From assembly GCA_023898785.1 (NCBI GenBank), contig CP060239.1:1-64000 (forward strand): a stretch of 64,000 bases of DNA, in the 5' to 3' direction. Position 1 is the stretch's first letter. Each line of letters opens with the position of its first letter. Under the pieces are notes generated by a model that saw nothing but the letters and a program-made list of their open reading frames with translations, searched no databases and was not told the origin of the DNA. Shown here piece after piece: positions 34,889-43,715 of this stretch. This DNA comes from Rhodospirillales bacterium (lineage in GTDB: Bacteria > Pseudomonadota > Alphaproteobacteria > Micavibrionales > Micavibrionaceae). A program made the position numbers and the translations under genes.

Positions 34889-35482
34889 TTAAGCAATTAA
34901 TTGAATAAAACCGAGTGCGGCCCATTTCAGAACATCCAAAGACATCTGATGGATGGCCATGCCGGCAATCGCGATGAAGCATGCCAATTCCATTGGGATG
35001 CGCATGACATGCGTTGCCATGAAGGCTGTGTAGGCATAGGAATAGAGCGTGATGAAAACCATCATCGGGTAGATTTCAGCCCATTCATAGTGGCCGTTTA
35101 GGAAGAGTATAACTAGGGGCATCATCAGAAGGGCTGCGGGTATGGCCAGCCAGTTGTTGGCGTTGGCAAAACGGTAAAAATCGTCAAGTCTGTCCATTGT
35201 GCGGGCCATGGTGTAGACAAAGGCCAAAAATGCGCTGAGATAGACAAAGAGGCGCAGGCTGTAGATGACGGCCAGGATTTGCATTGATGAGGCGTTTAAA
35301 GGCCCGGACGGATGTGCGCTGAGCATTGTGATTAATGTCAGAGGTAGCAAGATCAGTGGAATCAGGAATGATTTCATCATGCTTTTGCGGCTGGGGCAAA
35401 AACGGGTTACGCCTGCGGGCATAAATAATGCTGTTTCGAGGCAGCCTAATAAATTCTGACGAATTTCACCTTGCTTGAACAT
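34889..35482 (-). CDS. integral membrane protein of unknown function
   Basis: A 197-residue protein with a soluble N-terminus (MFKQGEIRQNLLGCLETALFM...RFCPSRKSMMKSF) followed by about five hydrophobic segments. The N-terminal GEIRQNLLGCLE motif recurs, as I recall, in uncharacterised alphaproteobacterial membrane proteins, but I cannot name a function. It is convergent with the WecA-like gene. Confidence 0.65.
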   Translation of the reverse strand: MFKQGEIRQNLLGCLETALFMPAGVTRFCPSRKSMMKSFLIPLILLPLTLITMLSAHPSGPLNASSMQILAVIYSLRLFVYLSAFLAFVYTMARTMDRLDDFYRFANANNWLAIPAALLMMPLVILFLNGHYEWAEIYPMMVFITLYSYAYTAFMATHVMRIPMELACFIAIAGMAIHQMSLDVLKWAALGFIQLIA

Positions 35483-35556
35483 AATACCCTCTTTATCTTT
35501 TTCTTATCTTTGTGCTTAATTATTAGCTGTAAAACTTAAGAAAGCGTTAATCTGCC

Positions 35557-36279
35557 ATGGTGTTACTTCGTAAATTTTCCTTGTGTGTTTTTTGCCTGCC
35601 GTTGGTTTTGGCTGGATGTTCTTTTTTTCCTGAATTTGGGCCTGCTTCTTCCGAAACGGTGCGTAGTGAGGAGGGGCGTTACAAGCAGATTGAGCAGATT
35701 GATTCGCTTTCTCCGGAAGAACAGCATGCGCGGGCCAGGGCACTGGTTGAACCAGACAAGATGGTTCAACATAATATGTATGTAAAAAATGCGGATGAGG
35801 TCAGGCAGGCGCAATTGGATAAAGATTCGAGTGAGCGTGTTGTAAAAATGGAGCGTGATATTGGCTTTGTGCAAAATGAGTTTAAGGGGCTGAAAAATAT
35901 GTTTGCGCGGGATGATATTGCTTCTGTGGCCGGTAATTCCGGCGCACTGGTCAGTGTGAAAGGGGTGCGTCTAGGCGAGCATCCCGGGAAGACGCGTCTT
36001 GTGTTTGATCTTGATGGGCCGGCGGATTTTAAATTTAATCTCGATAATGCTCAGAAGCTGTTGGTTATAAGTTTGCCGGGTGCTGGTTGGACGGCTGCAC
36101 AGGAGCATGTTTATAAAAATAACAAGATTTTGCAGGCTTATGCTGCGAAAGCCGCGAAGGCGGGAGGCAGTGTCGTTGTAGTGAAACTTCGTGCTCCGGC
36201 AAAGGTGCTAAGCAGTGCTAAGCTGGGTAAGAATGCGGCAGGTATGCACCGGATCTTTTTGGATATTGCTCTTCTTTAA
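35557..36279 (+). CDS. lipoprotein with C-terminal AMIN-like domain
   Basis: A 240-residue lipoprotein: signal peptide with lipobox VLAGC (Cys21). The middle is helical and acidic. The C-terminal 100 residues (VKGVRLGEHPGKTRLVFDLD... to the end) match the AMIN domain (PF11741), which anchors envelope proteins to peptidoglycan or secretion machines. It probably sits in the outer membrane or periplasm with a role in cell-wall localisation (inference). Its stop overlaps the convergent transporter gene by 4 bases. Confidence 0.75.
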   Translation: MVLLRKFSLCVFCLPLVLAGCSFFPEFGPASSETVRSEEGRYKQIEQIDSLSPEEQHARARALVEPDKMVQHNMYVKNADEVRQAQLDKDSSERVVKMERDIGFVQNEFKGLKNMFARDDIASVAGNSGALVSVKGVRLGEHPGKTRLVFDLDGPADFKFNLDNAQKLLVISLPGAGWTAAQEHVYKNNKILQAYAAKAAKAGGSVVVVKLRAPAKVLSSAKLGKNAAGMHRIFLDIALL

Positions 36280-37589
36280 GTTTTTATCCACTTATCCATG
36301 ACTTTCGAAGCCGTAAGGTCGCCGGTGACATTTACTGCGGTACGGCACATGTCGAGGAGGCGGTCTACGCCTATGATCAGGGCGATGCCTTCGGGGGGGA
36401 CGCCGATACCGGTTAAAATTGTGGCCAATACAACAAGGCCAACACCGGGCGTAGCGGGCGTTCCGATGGAGGCGCCGAGCGTGGTGATAATCAGCATGAG
36501 CGTTTCATTGAAGGTGAGATCTATACCGAAAACCTGACACAGGAAGATTGCGGCTACAGCCTGATAGAGCGCAGTGCCATCCATATTGATGGTGGCGCCG
36601 AGCGGGATGATGAAACGGGAAATTTCCGGACGGACTCGCAGTTTTTCTTCTGCGGCCTGGATGGAAAAAGGCATAGTGACGGCGGAAGACGATGTGGAAA
36701 AGGCCAGAAGCTGGACTTCGCGGATGTTTTTCAGAAAAGTCAGCGGGGATGTGCGCGTGAAAATTCCAACGATGAGCATATAGACGAGCAGGATACAGGC
36801 TAATCCGGCCAAAACGCTAAAGGCATAAGCGCCGACGCTGATAAGGGAATCAAAGCCCAGCCGGATGGTGATGTTGCTGATCAGGCCGAAGACGGCGATG
36901 GGCGCAATGGCCATGGCCCATGAGATAATCCTCATGGATATGACCTGCCCGGCGATGCAAAGTTCACGGAATGGTTTGCCCGTTTTGGACGGTATAGTTA
37001 TTAAGGCGATGCCGACCAAGATTGCGGCGATGACGATTTGCAGCATATTGCGCTCTACTTGTGCTTTGGCCGGGTTTGCGGGGATGATATTGGCGATGCG
37101 CTCAGGGATAGTAAGGTTTTCGAAGGTTTGACCCGGGGTTCGGTCGTTGGTAGCGCCGGATTCAATAGTGTTTTGGGCAATGTTCTGGTCGATCATCAGG
37201 CCGGGTTTGACGGTATTTACAATAGCAAGGCCGATGATGATGGAAATTGCTGTTGTGAGTATAAAATAAGGGATTATGCGCAGGCCCAGTTTTTTCAAGA
37301 ATTCTAAATCGCCGCTTTCTGATATTCCAAGAATGATTGAGCAGATAATGAGCGGGATGATGACCATCTGTGTCAGGCCAAGGAAAATTATGCCGGGCAG
37401 GGCCAGCCATTCTCCGGCGGCATAGGCCCAGTCTTTTTCCCACAATCCCATTCCTTGTGGGGAAAGGATCAGTCCGACGGCGATGCCGGCGATCATTCCA
37501 CTGAGGATTTTTGCCCAGAGTTTCTGGTCCATTATGGTTTGGGTGGATTTTGATAAGGATTTTCCGCGCGGTGAGACTGTCTTGCTCAT
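36276..37589 (-). CDS. dicarboxylate/amino-acid:cation symporter (DAACS family)
   Basis: A 437-residue inner-membrane sodium- or proton-coupled transporter for glutamate/aspartate or C4-dicarboxylates. It has about eight membrane helices and the two substrate-loop signatures: the serine-rich STSSSAVTMPFS and ATINMDGTALYQAVAA. A GTPATPGVGLV segment fits re-entrant loop 2. Which substrate is carried cannot be read. It is divergent from the EF-hand gene. Confidence 0.92.
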   Translation of the reverse strand: MSKTVSPRGKSLSKSTQTIMDQKLWAKILSGMIAGIAVGLILSPQGMGLWEKDWAYAAGEWLALPGIIFLGLTQMVIIPLIICSIILGISESGDLEFLKKLGLRIIPYFILTTAISIIIGLAIVNTVKPGLMIDQNIAQNTIESGATNDRTPGQTFENLTIPERIANIIPANPAKAQVERNMLQIVIAAILVGIALITIPSKTGKPFRELCIAGQVISMRIISWAMAIAPIAVFGLISNITIRLGFDSLISVGAYAFSVLAGLACILLVYMLIVGIFTRTSPLTFLKNIREVQLLAFSTSSSAVTMPFSIQAAEEKLRVRPEISRFIIPLGATINMDGTALYQAVAAIFLCQVFGIDLTFNETLMLIITTLGASIGTPATPGVGLVVLATILTGIGVPPEGIALIIGVDRLLDMCRTAVNVTGDLTASKVMDKWIKT

Positions 37590-37675
37590 TAAAATGATCC
37601 TGATATAAAGACAAAGGGTTTAGGGTTTTTCTGCGTACAAAGATTATTACAACAATAACATAAGGACGAAAGACG

Positions 37676-38065
37676 ATGAAAAAACTTTTGATGATGAGTG
37701 TTGTTACGCTGGCTTTTTCTGTGGCTCCGGCTCTGGCAGAACCACATGGCGGGCCGCGCGATGGTTCCGGTGACGGTAAGGGTGGCGCTATGTTTCAGAA
37801 GCATGACACCAATGGCGATGGCTTTGTTTCGCAAGAGGAATTTCTAGATCATGCCAAGCAGCGTTTTGATGATATGGATGGTGATGGTGATGGCAAAATC
37901 TCGAAAGAGGAAGCGCAGGCTCATCACGCTGAAATGAAAGAAAAATGGAAAGAAAAACGCGAAGAACGTATGGAAAAGCGCGAAGAACGTATGGAAAAGC
38001 GCGAAGAACGTATGGAGAAACGTATGGAAAAGCGTGAAGGCGCACCTGAGACTTCCGACGAATAA
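37676..38065 (+). CDS. secreted EF-hand protein with charged repeat tail
   Basis: A 129-residue exported protein (signal peptide ends near ALA-EPHGG). Two EF-hand calcium loops are visible, DTNGDGFVSQEE (about 43-54) and DGDGDGKISKEE (68-79). The C-terminal part is a highly charged helix made of near-identical KREERME heptads (about 95-122), encoded by 21-bp direct repeats at 37960-38035. It lies 42 bp before an ECF sigma gene on the same strand. It may be a periplasmic calcium or metal buffer linked to that regulatory unit (inference). Confidence 0.85.
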   Translation: MKKLLMMSVVTLAFSVAPALAEPHGGPRDGSGDGKGGAMFQKHDTNGDGFVSQEEFLDHAKQRFDDMDGDGDGKISKEEAQAHHAEMKEKWKEKREERMEKREERMEKREERMEKRMEKREGAPETSDE

Positions 38066-38107
38066 ATTATTTGCATCTGCGGTTTTGGCGGAGCATAAGA
38101 CTGTTTC

Positions 38108-38704
38108 ATGGCAAAGAACGCAGATCAGATGGATGATAGCGATGAAAGCCTGGTGGCGCGCGTTTGTGAAGGTGACCATCAGGCTTTTGCGCAACTTGTG
38201 GAGCGGCATTCCGGCTTGTTTTATAGTGCGGCATATCGGATGTGCGCCAATGCGGAAGAAGCTGAGGAGATTGTGCAGGACGCGTTTTTAAAGCTTTGGG
38301 AGAAACCGCAGAGTTATGACGCGGGGAAAGGCGCGAAATTTACGACCTGGTTTTACCGTGTTGTAACGAATTTGGCAATTGACCGAGCGCGGCGCAAAAA
38401 AACACAAGCGGGGCCGGATGTTTTGGATTTTATGGCGGATCAGAGGCCACTGGCTGATGAGGTTTTGGTGCAAAATGATCGTGAGGCCGCTCTGGAGACC
38501 GCGATTCAGAGTTTGCCGGAGCGGCAGAAGGCCGCGCTTAACCTTTGTTTTTATGAGGGGTTTAGTAATAAAGAAGCGGCGGAGATTTTGGGCATTGGTG
38601 TGAAAGCGCTGGAATCATTGTTGATGCGGGCGAAAACGGCCCTGAAGGACGACCCGTTGATTGCCGGGCTTTTGGAAAAACCGGCGGAGAAAAAAACAGG
38701 ATAG
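38108..38704 (+). CDS. ECF-type RNA polymerase sigma factor
   Basis: A 198-residue extracytoplasmic-function sigma factor. Region 2 includes HSGLFYSAAYRMCANAEEAE, EIVQDAFLKLWE and TWFYRVVTNLAIDRAR; region 4 shows LPERQKAALNLCFYEGFSNK followed by EAAEILGIGVKALESLLMRA. It is followed after 4 bp by a small membrane protein and then a CpxP-like periplasmic protein, the order expected for sigma, anti-sigma and sensor, similar to the CnrH-CnrY-CnrX metal module. It is probably regulated post-translationally by that pair. Confidence 0.9.
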   Translation: MAKNADQMDDSDESLVARVCEGDHQAFAQLVERHSGLFYSAAYRMCANAEEAEEIVQDAFLKLWEKPQSYDAGKGAKFTTWFYRVVTNLAIDRARRKKTQAGPDVLDFMADQRPLADEVLVQNDREAALETAIQSLPERQKAALNLCFYEGFSNKEAAEILGIGVKALESLLMRAKTALKDDPLIAGLLEKPAEKKTG

Positions 38705-38708
38705 AATA

Positions 38709-39056
38709 ATGATGTTTGATGATTTGGATCACTTATTAAAAATACGAAAGCAGCCGGAGGTGCCGGAATATCTCAGTGCGCGGATTGTTGCGGCGGCGCG
38801 GCGCTCTCAGGCGGTTTCGACTCCTTCGGGCATTGCAGGTTGGCGCGCATGGCCGCAGATGGCGCTGGCGGCAATGCGGGTGCGTTTGAGTATGCCGCAA
38901 ATGGCCTATGCTTTGGCCGGACTGGTGGTGTTTGTGGTGGGTGTTGAGCTTGGCGTTCAGGCCGATAGCGTTAGTCTGTTTAGCGGTTTGAGTGTTGGTG
39001 ATCTGGCCGAGTTTATGGCGATTGATGACACTTTCGTGGTGGCGGAGTGGGTGTAA
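38709..39056 (+). CDS. small one-helix membrane protein, probable anti-sigma factor
   Basis: A 115-residue protein starting MMFDDLDHLL just after the sigma stop codon. The N-terminal 60 residues are cytoplasmic and amphipathic, followed by one transmembrane helix (AYALAGLVVFVVGVELGV, about 65-82) and a short periplasmic tail. Lack of known domains is common for short anti-sigma factors such as CnrY. The assignment rests on position and topology, not on sequence similarity. Confidence 0.6.
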   Translation: MMFDDLDHLLKIRKQPEVPEYLSARIVAAARRSQAVSTPSGIAGWRAWPQMALAAMRVRLSMPQMAYALAGLVVFVVGVELGVQADSVSLFSGLSVGDLAEFMAIDDTFVVAEWV

Positions 39057-39060
39057 AGAC

Positions 39061-39543
39061 ATGGACAAAAAAATAAAAATCGTACTGGTTGGTTCTGTTG
39101 TTTTGAATTTGTTGTTGGGCGGCATGGTTGGCGGACATGTCTATAAGCGCTGGAGCGCACATCCGTGGCATGAGGTTAAAGAACAGCTTTCGCCGGAGAG
39201 CCGTAATCTGGTCGGACGGACTTTCCAGAGCGCGTTTCGGGAAATTAAGCCGCTGGGGGACAAGGCCCGTAAAGCGCGTGTCGATCTGGTAAAGATTTTG
39301 TCGGCGGATGACTTTGATGAAGAGGCCTATGATAAGGCGGCGGCGAAGATGCTCGAGATCGGCGGCGAGATGAAGGCGCATAAGGTTGAAACAATTAAAA
39401 CGCTGGCCGCGCAATTGTCGGTGGAAGAGCGCCGCAAGATGGCTGACCGGATGGCGCAAATGGTTGGAGGCGGTCATGAGCGTCATGTTGAGCGCCATCG
39501 CCGTCCGAAAATGGTTGCGCCGGATAAAAAGCCGCAGCATTAG
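39061..39543 (+). CDS. periplasmic CpxP/Spy/CnrX-like sensor protein
   Basis: A 160-residue protein with an uncleaved N-terminal helix (IKIVLVGSVVLNLLLGGMVGG) and a periplasmic all-alpha domain. The LSPESRNLVGRTF...ARKARVDLVKIL...KMLEIGGEMKAH pattern matches the heavy-metal-sensor/CpxP fold (PF13801). The C-terminus is His-rich (GGHERHVERHRR), suiting metal binding. It is 4 bp downstream of the probable anti-sigma gene, so it is likely the sensor that relieves anti-sigma inhibition. Confidence 0.75.
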   Translation: MDKKIKIVLVGSVVLNLLLGGMVGGHVYKRWSAHPWHEVKEQLSPESRNLVGRTFQSAFREIKPLGDKARKARVDLVKILSADDFDEEAYDKAAAKMLEIGGEMKAHKVETIKTLAAQLSVEERRKMADRMAQMVGGGHERHVERHRRPKMVAPDKKPQH

Positions 39544-39587
39544 AGGGTATTATTCATAATCGTCAGATCAAGTCTCAACTAATACAT

Positions 39588-42374
39588 TTAAACAGTGGCC
39601 TTTTCCAAATATTGTTTTACTTTCTGATACTCGTCTTTAATCTGCTTTAATATGTCTTCTCGGGCTTCCTTCGTTGCGTCCAGCATATTCTGCGCCTCCG
39701 CACAAAGATCACGCAAAACTTGTGCACCGACCATTCCTGCCCCGCCTTTCAGCTTATGGGCCGTCTCCATCCAGTCCCTACTCTCGCCTTCTACGCAATG
39801 TTTTTCGAGAGCGTCAAGGCTTTCATCACTTTGCTCAATATAAACCTGTATGAACTCCTTTATTTCCTCCGGCGTATCCGCATATTCCTCTAAAAACTCC
39901 ATATTAACAGGAGTTTCTGTTTTCTCCTCCTCATCTCCGATCTTTTCATTGTCTTTATTTCCCCCAGAACCTTGGCTGCCCTTTTTATCCGGGAGTGCGA
40001 TCCATTGCGCCAGAATCTCCTTGAATTCATTAGAATCAATCGGTTTGGTGATATATTCGTCCATGCCGCTTTCAAGGCATTTTTCCCGCGTGCCTTTCAT
40101 GGCGTCCGCTGTCAACGCGATAATGGGAATGCGCTTGTCTGTGCCCTCTTCGAGTTTTCTGATCGCTCGCGTTGCATCATAGCCGTTGAGTTCCGGCATG
40201 TGGCAGTCCATCAGAATCATGTCATATGATGAATTCTTTTCATACGTTTCCAGCGCCAGAGCGCCGTTCTCCACGACATCGAAGTGCGTAATTCCCATTC
40301 GCTTGAGCAGCCTTTGGATAAATTCCTGATTAAGCAGATGATCTTCCGCGACAAGAAGACGGGCTTTTTCCGCAGACAAAAGTACTCGCTCTTCTTTTCT
40401 TTTTCGCCTTTTCTGACGCACTCGATCTTGTTTGTCCTGATCAATACTGTCCGTAATTTTGAACGGAATTTTAAACCAGAAAACAGACCCTTTTCCGACT
40501 TCACTTTCAACGTCGATCTCCCCGCCCATTATTTTGACAAGCTCTTTCGTAATAGCCAACCCCAGACCGGTGCCGCCATATTTACGGGTAATCGTTTCAT
40601 CGGCTTGCGTGAATTTCTCAAAAATGACCTTCAGCTTATCCTCAGCTATTCCGATACCGGTATCTTTAATTTTGCAATCAATCTCAATCCTGTTGTTGCC
40701 AAGCGTTTTGCTGTCAATCGTGATATCAACTTCACCCATATCCGTATATTTAACAGCGTTGCTGATCAGGTTTGTCAAGACCCGACTCAGACGAAAGGAA
40801 TCGCCAACCAGATAAGGAATATCCTCACCGGAAAAGCTGTAAGACAGGGCAATGCCTTTTGTGCTGGCAACCGGGGCCATGGCTTCCATGACATTGGCGA
40901 CCATGTCTTTGAGATCAAATCCGGTTTTCTCAAGCACCATGCTGCCCGCTTCGATCTTGGAAATATCCAGAATATCGTTCACGATTTCCAGCAGGTTGGT
41001 GGCGGATTTCAGAACGGTCTGCGCCATTGATCTGTTGTCCTCACTCAGATCAGCGTCCTCGGTAAACATACGGGTCATGCCCATGATGCTGTTAAGCGGC
41101 GTGCGCAATTCATGGCTCATATTTGCTAGGAACTCACTTTTAGCCTTGTTGGCCTGATCCGCCATTCTTTTGGCGTGTTTAAGATTTCTTTCCCTATCTT
41201 TTTGCTCCGAAATATCGGCGGCCAGGCCCACAAAAATCCGCTCATCATCAATTTCAAGTTCCGTAACGCTCAAAGACATGGGGAATTTTGCGCCGCTTTT
41301 TGTCTGGCCTTCCACTTCACGGCCAATGCCTATGACCTTTGCCTCCCTTGTTTTCAGATAGTTTTCAAGATATCCATCGTGTGCGCTGCGATAGGGCTCT
41401 GGCATCAAAGTTTTTACATTGCGACCGACGGATTCCTCCGCCTTATATCCAAATGTTTTTTCCGCCCAGCGGTTAAACGTTTTTATAACACCGGTTTTAT
41501 CGATTGTAATCACGCCCTGCATCATGTTATCCAGAACGGCGCTGAGAAATGCCTTTTCCTTCTGAAGGCTGTTTTGCGCATCTGTGACCGTTCCCAGCAT
41601 CAGGTTGAAAGAATCCGCTAGTTCGCCCAACTCGTCATTTGTTTCTTTCAGCACCCTGAGATCATAATCTTTTTCTGCCGTAATTTGTCTGATATTCCCC
41701 GTGAGGTTTAAAATCGGCTTCGTAATACTGCGAGACAGCAACAGGATAATTATGAACGTCAAAAGAAGAAAAAACAGACCGATTACAACAGACTGAATAA
41801 GGCTTTCTTCAAATGTATTTTCCAGTTTTGTAAAGAAGGATGAGCTGTCCTTGAAGGATTTTCCTAGAAGCTTGTCAAAATTTTCGTTGATGGCGTTATA
41901 GTGAGCATTCGCTTTGAGCAAAATTTCATAAGCCATATCCAGATCAATCGAAGCATGCTGAATCGCGGCAATAATAACATCGCGGTAAGCCCGTATTCGG
42001 TGTTTAAGTTCATTATAGTAGACTGTATTTTCATCACTTCCAGCGTTCTCCGCCAAAGTGTCAAAATCTTTCACCAGCCTATGAACACCATCCACATATC
42101 CTTGGGAAAGTTCATAGACAGTTTCCTCGTCTTCCCCTTTATGCCCCTGCACCATGAATTCGAACGTATCGACATAATGCTTAGAAAAATCGAGATAGGC
42201 GTGGTTGATCTCTTCCGTGCGTTGCAGATGCGTTTCGAAAAAATACTTCATCTGTTCCCGGCTTTCCCAGAAAACGTTGAAAAAAAGCAGAATAAGCATC
42301 CCTATAAACAGGGAAGCCAACACCGGGATAATCAGGAACTTCGTCCTGATCCGAAGTCCTGAGAGAAATTTCAT
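39588..42374 (-). CDS. hybrid sensor histidine kinase with receiver and HPt domains
   Basis: A 928-residue inner-membrane kinase. Order: TM1 (13-33), a periplasmic helical sensor (35-190), TM2 (193-213), HAMP (214-268), PAS (275-390), HisKA with phospho-His421 (NMSHELRTPLNS), HATPase (520-640; N box NLISNAVKY, DTGIGI, GGTGLGLAI), receiver with Asp723 (DMILMDCHMPEL), and an HPt domain with His873 (ETAHKLKGGAG). This is an ArcB/BarA-type phosphorelay; the final response regulator is not in the window. Its ATG directly follows the stop of the upstream phosphatase-like gene. Confidence 0.94.
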   Translation of the reverse strand: MKFLSGLRIRTKFLIIPVLASLFIGMLILLFFNVFWESREQMKYFFETHLQRTEEINHAYLDFSKHYVDTFEFMVQGHKGEDEETVYELSQGYVDGVHRLVKDFDTLAENAGSDENTVYYNELKHRIRAYRDVIIAAIQHASIDLDMAYEILLKANAHYNAINENFDKLLGKSFKDSSSFFTKLENTFEESLIQSVVIGLFFLLLTFIIILLLSRSITKPILNLTGNIRQITAEKDYDLRVLKETNDELGELADSFNLMLGTVTDAQNSLQKEKAFLSAVLDNMMQGVITIDKTGVIKTFNRWAEKTFGYKAEESVGRNVKTLMPEPYRSAHDGYLENYLKTREAKVIGIGREVEGQTKSGAKFPMSLSVTELEIDDERIFVGLAADISEQKDRERNLKHAKRMADQANKAKSEFLANMSHELRTPLNSIMGMTRMFTEDADLSEDNRSMAQTVLKSATNLLEIVNDILDISKIEAGSMVLEKTGFDLKDMVANVMEAMAPVASTKGIALSYSFSGEDIPYLVGDSFRLSRVLTNLISNAVKYTDMGEVDITIDSKTLGNNRIEIDCKIKDTGIGIAEDKLKVIFEKFTQADETITRKYGGTGLGLAITKELVKIMGGEIDVESEVGKGSVFWFKIPFKITDSIDQDKQDRVRQKRRKRKEERVLLSAEKARLLVAEDHLLNQEFIQRLLKRMGITHFDVVENGALALETYEKNSSYDMILMDCHMPELNGYDATRAIRKLEEGTDKRIPIIALTADAMKGTREKCLESGMDEYITKPIDSNEFKEILAQWIALPDKKGSQGSGGNKDNEKIGDEEEKTETPVNMEFLEEYADTPEEIKEFIQVYIEQSDESLDALEKHCVEGESRDWMETAHKLKGGAGMVGAQVLRDLCAEAQNMLDATKEAREDILKQIKDEYQKVKQYLEKATV

Positions 42375-43043
42375 CTATTCTTCATCGGCGTTGTTGCCGG
42401 CCTCCATTCCCGGCCATTCGTCCGGCTTGATCATGCCCATATATTCGGCGTGACTATCTCCTTGAGGTTTAAAGACAACCATCACACCTTCCGGTTTGGG
42501 CCAGATTTTCATGGCTTCCTTGAGATTGCCGGTATGGGAAACCATAAAATTATTTGTTCCATCTTCAGGTGCACTTCCCAGAAGATTTTTAAGTGTTTCC
42601 TCCCGTTGTTTTCTCTTTTCCGGCGGCGCATTGATTGCAAATTGCAGGTCATCGAGAACCTCGTAGCCATTCCCCAGAGCTAAAGAGGCCGTATCCTTGC
42701 ACCGGCAATAAGGGCTTGAAGACACATTGCCGACAGGAATTCCCGCTTCTTTAAGAGCTTTACCAATCGCTGCGGCCTGCTTGCGGCCATCATCAGAAAG
42801 ATTTCTCTGCGTCTCGCAATATTCCAGATCGGAATTTTCCGTATCAACTTGCTTCCGATCAGTTTTGGCATGACGGAAGTAAACGGTGTATCCGCCTTTT
42901 TTGAGTTCCTCTAGCAATTGTGGGCCGGAAAACTGCGCCACATGCGCAGGCATTTCTTCCGCCTCGGTTTCCGCATAAGCCGGTAGTCCGAGAACAGCAA
43001 AACACAGAAAAATGACCGTCATTGTCCACTTCAAAAAAGTCAT
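42375..43043 (-). CDS. secreted histidine-phosphatase-family protein
   Basis: A 222-residue protein with a signal peptide (cleavage after AYAE). The phosphohistidine motif is VYFRHAKTD; C-E-T-QRNLSDDGRKQA, SSPYCRCKDTA and MVSHTGNLKEA complete the branch-2 histidine phosphatase core, with the second catalytic His in SHTGN. It is periplasmic, so unlike SixA it cannot act directly on the cytoplasmic HPt domain of the adjacent kinase. Stop and start codons of the two genes touch (TAG-ATG), so they are cotranscribed. The phosphatase may modify a signal or envelope phosphate sensed by the kinase (inference). Confidence 0.85.
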   Translation of the reverse strand: MTFLKWTMTVIFLCFAVLGLPAYAETEAEEMPAHVAQFSGPQLLEELKKGGYTVYFRHAKTDRKQVDTENSDLEYCETQRNLSDDGRKQAAAIGKALKEAGIPVGNVSSSPYCRCKDTASLALGNGYEVLDDLQFAINAPPEKRKQREETLKNLLGSAPEDGTNNFMVSHTGNLKEAMKIWPKPEGVMVVFKPQGDSHAEYMGMIKPDEWPGMEAGNNADEE

Positions 43044-43176
43044 GATTAATCCCCCTTTAGATAAAAATCAAATAGCAGCTACGATCACAACTCAAAATGA
43101 TATTTTGACGAATCGGCTCACTAACTATTTAATAGTATTACACACCATGATTGTATTTTAAACAGCTCATGATGCT

Positions 43177-43335
43177 AGGGTCTAAACACACAGGTAATTT
43201 TATGATTCAACGGTTTGGTGATTTGAGAAAGGAGCCAAACTATGCGTCATTTTTATCTTTCAGACACCCAATGGGAAGCGATCAAGCCTCACTTGCCGCC
43301 AGATAGGGGACGCAAGCCCCGCGTGGATGGGGCTG
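43177..43335 (+). pseudogene. IS5-family remnant: left end and transposase N-terminus
   Basis: Terminal-repeat-like GGGTCTAAACACACAGG is followed by a good ribosome-binding site (AAAGGAG) and ATG 43242 reading MRHFYLSDTQWEAIKPHL, PPDRGRKPRVD, the start of an IS5-family transposase. Homology breaks after about 30 residues. The rest of 43044-43474 is leader and promoter for tRNA-Glu with no other gene seen. Confidence 0.7.
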
Positions 43336-43415
43336 GTATTTCTTCGCCAAGCGCTTGGAAACCGGCCAGGTTTCTAAAAATAGCTAAAAATCTTCATTTG
43401 CATGAAAAGAAAGGC

Positions 43416-43445
43416 TTGATTTTTATGGCTTTTCTCCATTATAAA
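43416..43445 (+). promoter_or_regulatory. probable tRNA-Glu promoter
   Basis: TTGATT (43416-43421) and TATAAA (43440-43445) are separated by 18 bp and lie about 30 bp before the tRNA gene, as expected for a sigma-70 type promoter. Called by eye. Confidence 0.45.
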
Positions 43446-43474
43446 GCACGCAGTCTATTCAGATTTTCTAGTGC

Positions 43475-43550
43475 GTCCCGTTCGTCTAGAGGCCTAGGAC
43501 ACCGCCCTTTCACGGCGGCAACACGGGTTCGAATCCCGTACGGGACGCCA
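43475..43550 (+). tRNA. tRNA-Glu (TTC)
   Basis: A 76-nt cloverleaf with encoded CCA: acceptor GTCCCGT pairs with ACGGGAC, anticodon stem-loop CCGCC-CTTTCAC-GGCGG (anticodon TTC), T arm CACGGGTTCGAATCCCGT. Its last 17 bases are repeated at 47515-47531, marking it as the integration target of the elements downstream. Confidence 0.96.
43534..43550 (+). repeat. attachment-site core, tRNA copy
   Basis: TCCCGTACGGGACGCCA, the 3' end of tRNA-Glu, is identical to 47515-47531. A tyrosine-integrase gene begins 166 bp downstream, the usual layout of a tRNA-integrated island. Confidence 0.85.
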
Positions 43551-43715
43551 TGACTTCTTCCGACAACATCCGAGAAATTCCAAAAATCATTGATTTTACA
43601 GGGCCTACGGCGTACAATCTGTCTAGAGCCTTCCGGTATCTTCCGACAACTTCTATAAAATTTGGGGGTGCAGGAAGGGGTATAAAACTTTAGATGAAAA
43701 AGTATACCCCCTGAG

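Noticed and set aside
37951..38035. Short tandem repeats considered as a CRISPR-like array
   Set aside because: The 21-bp units are contiguous without spacers and code for the KREERME repeat of the EF-hand protein.
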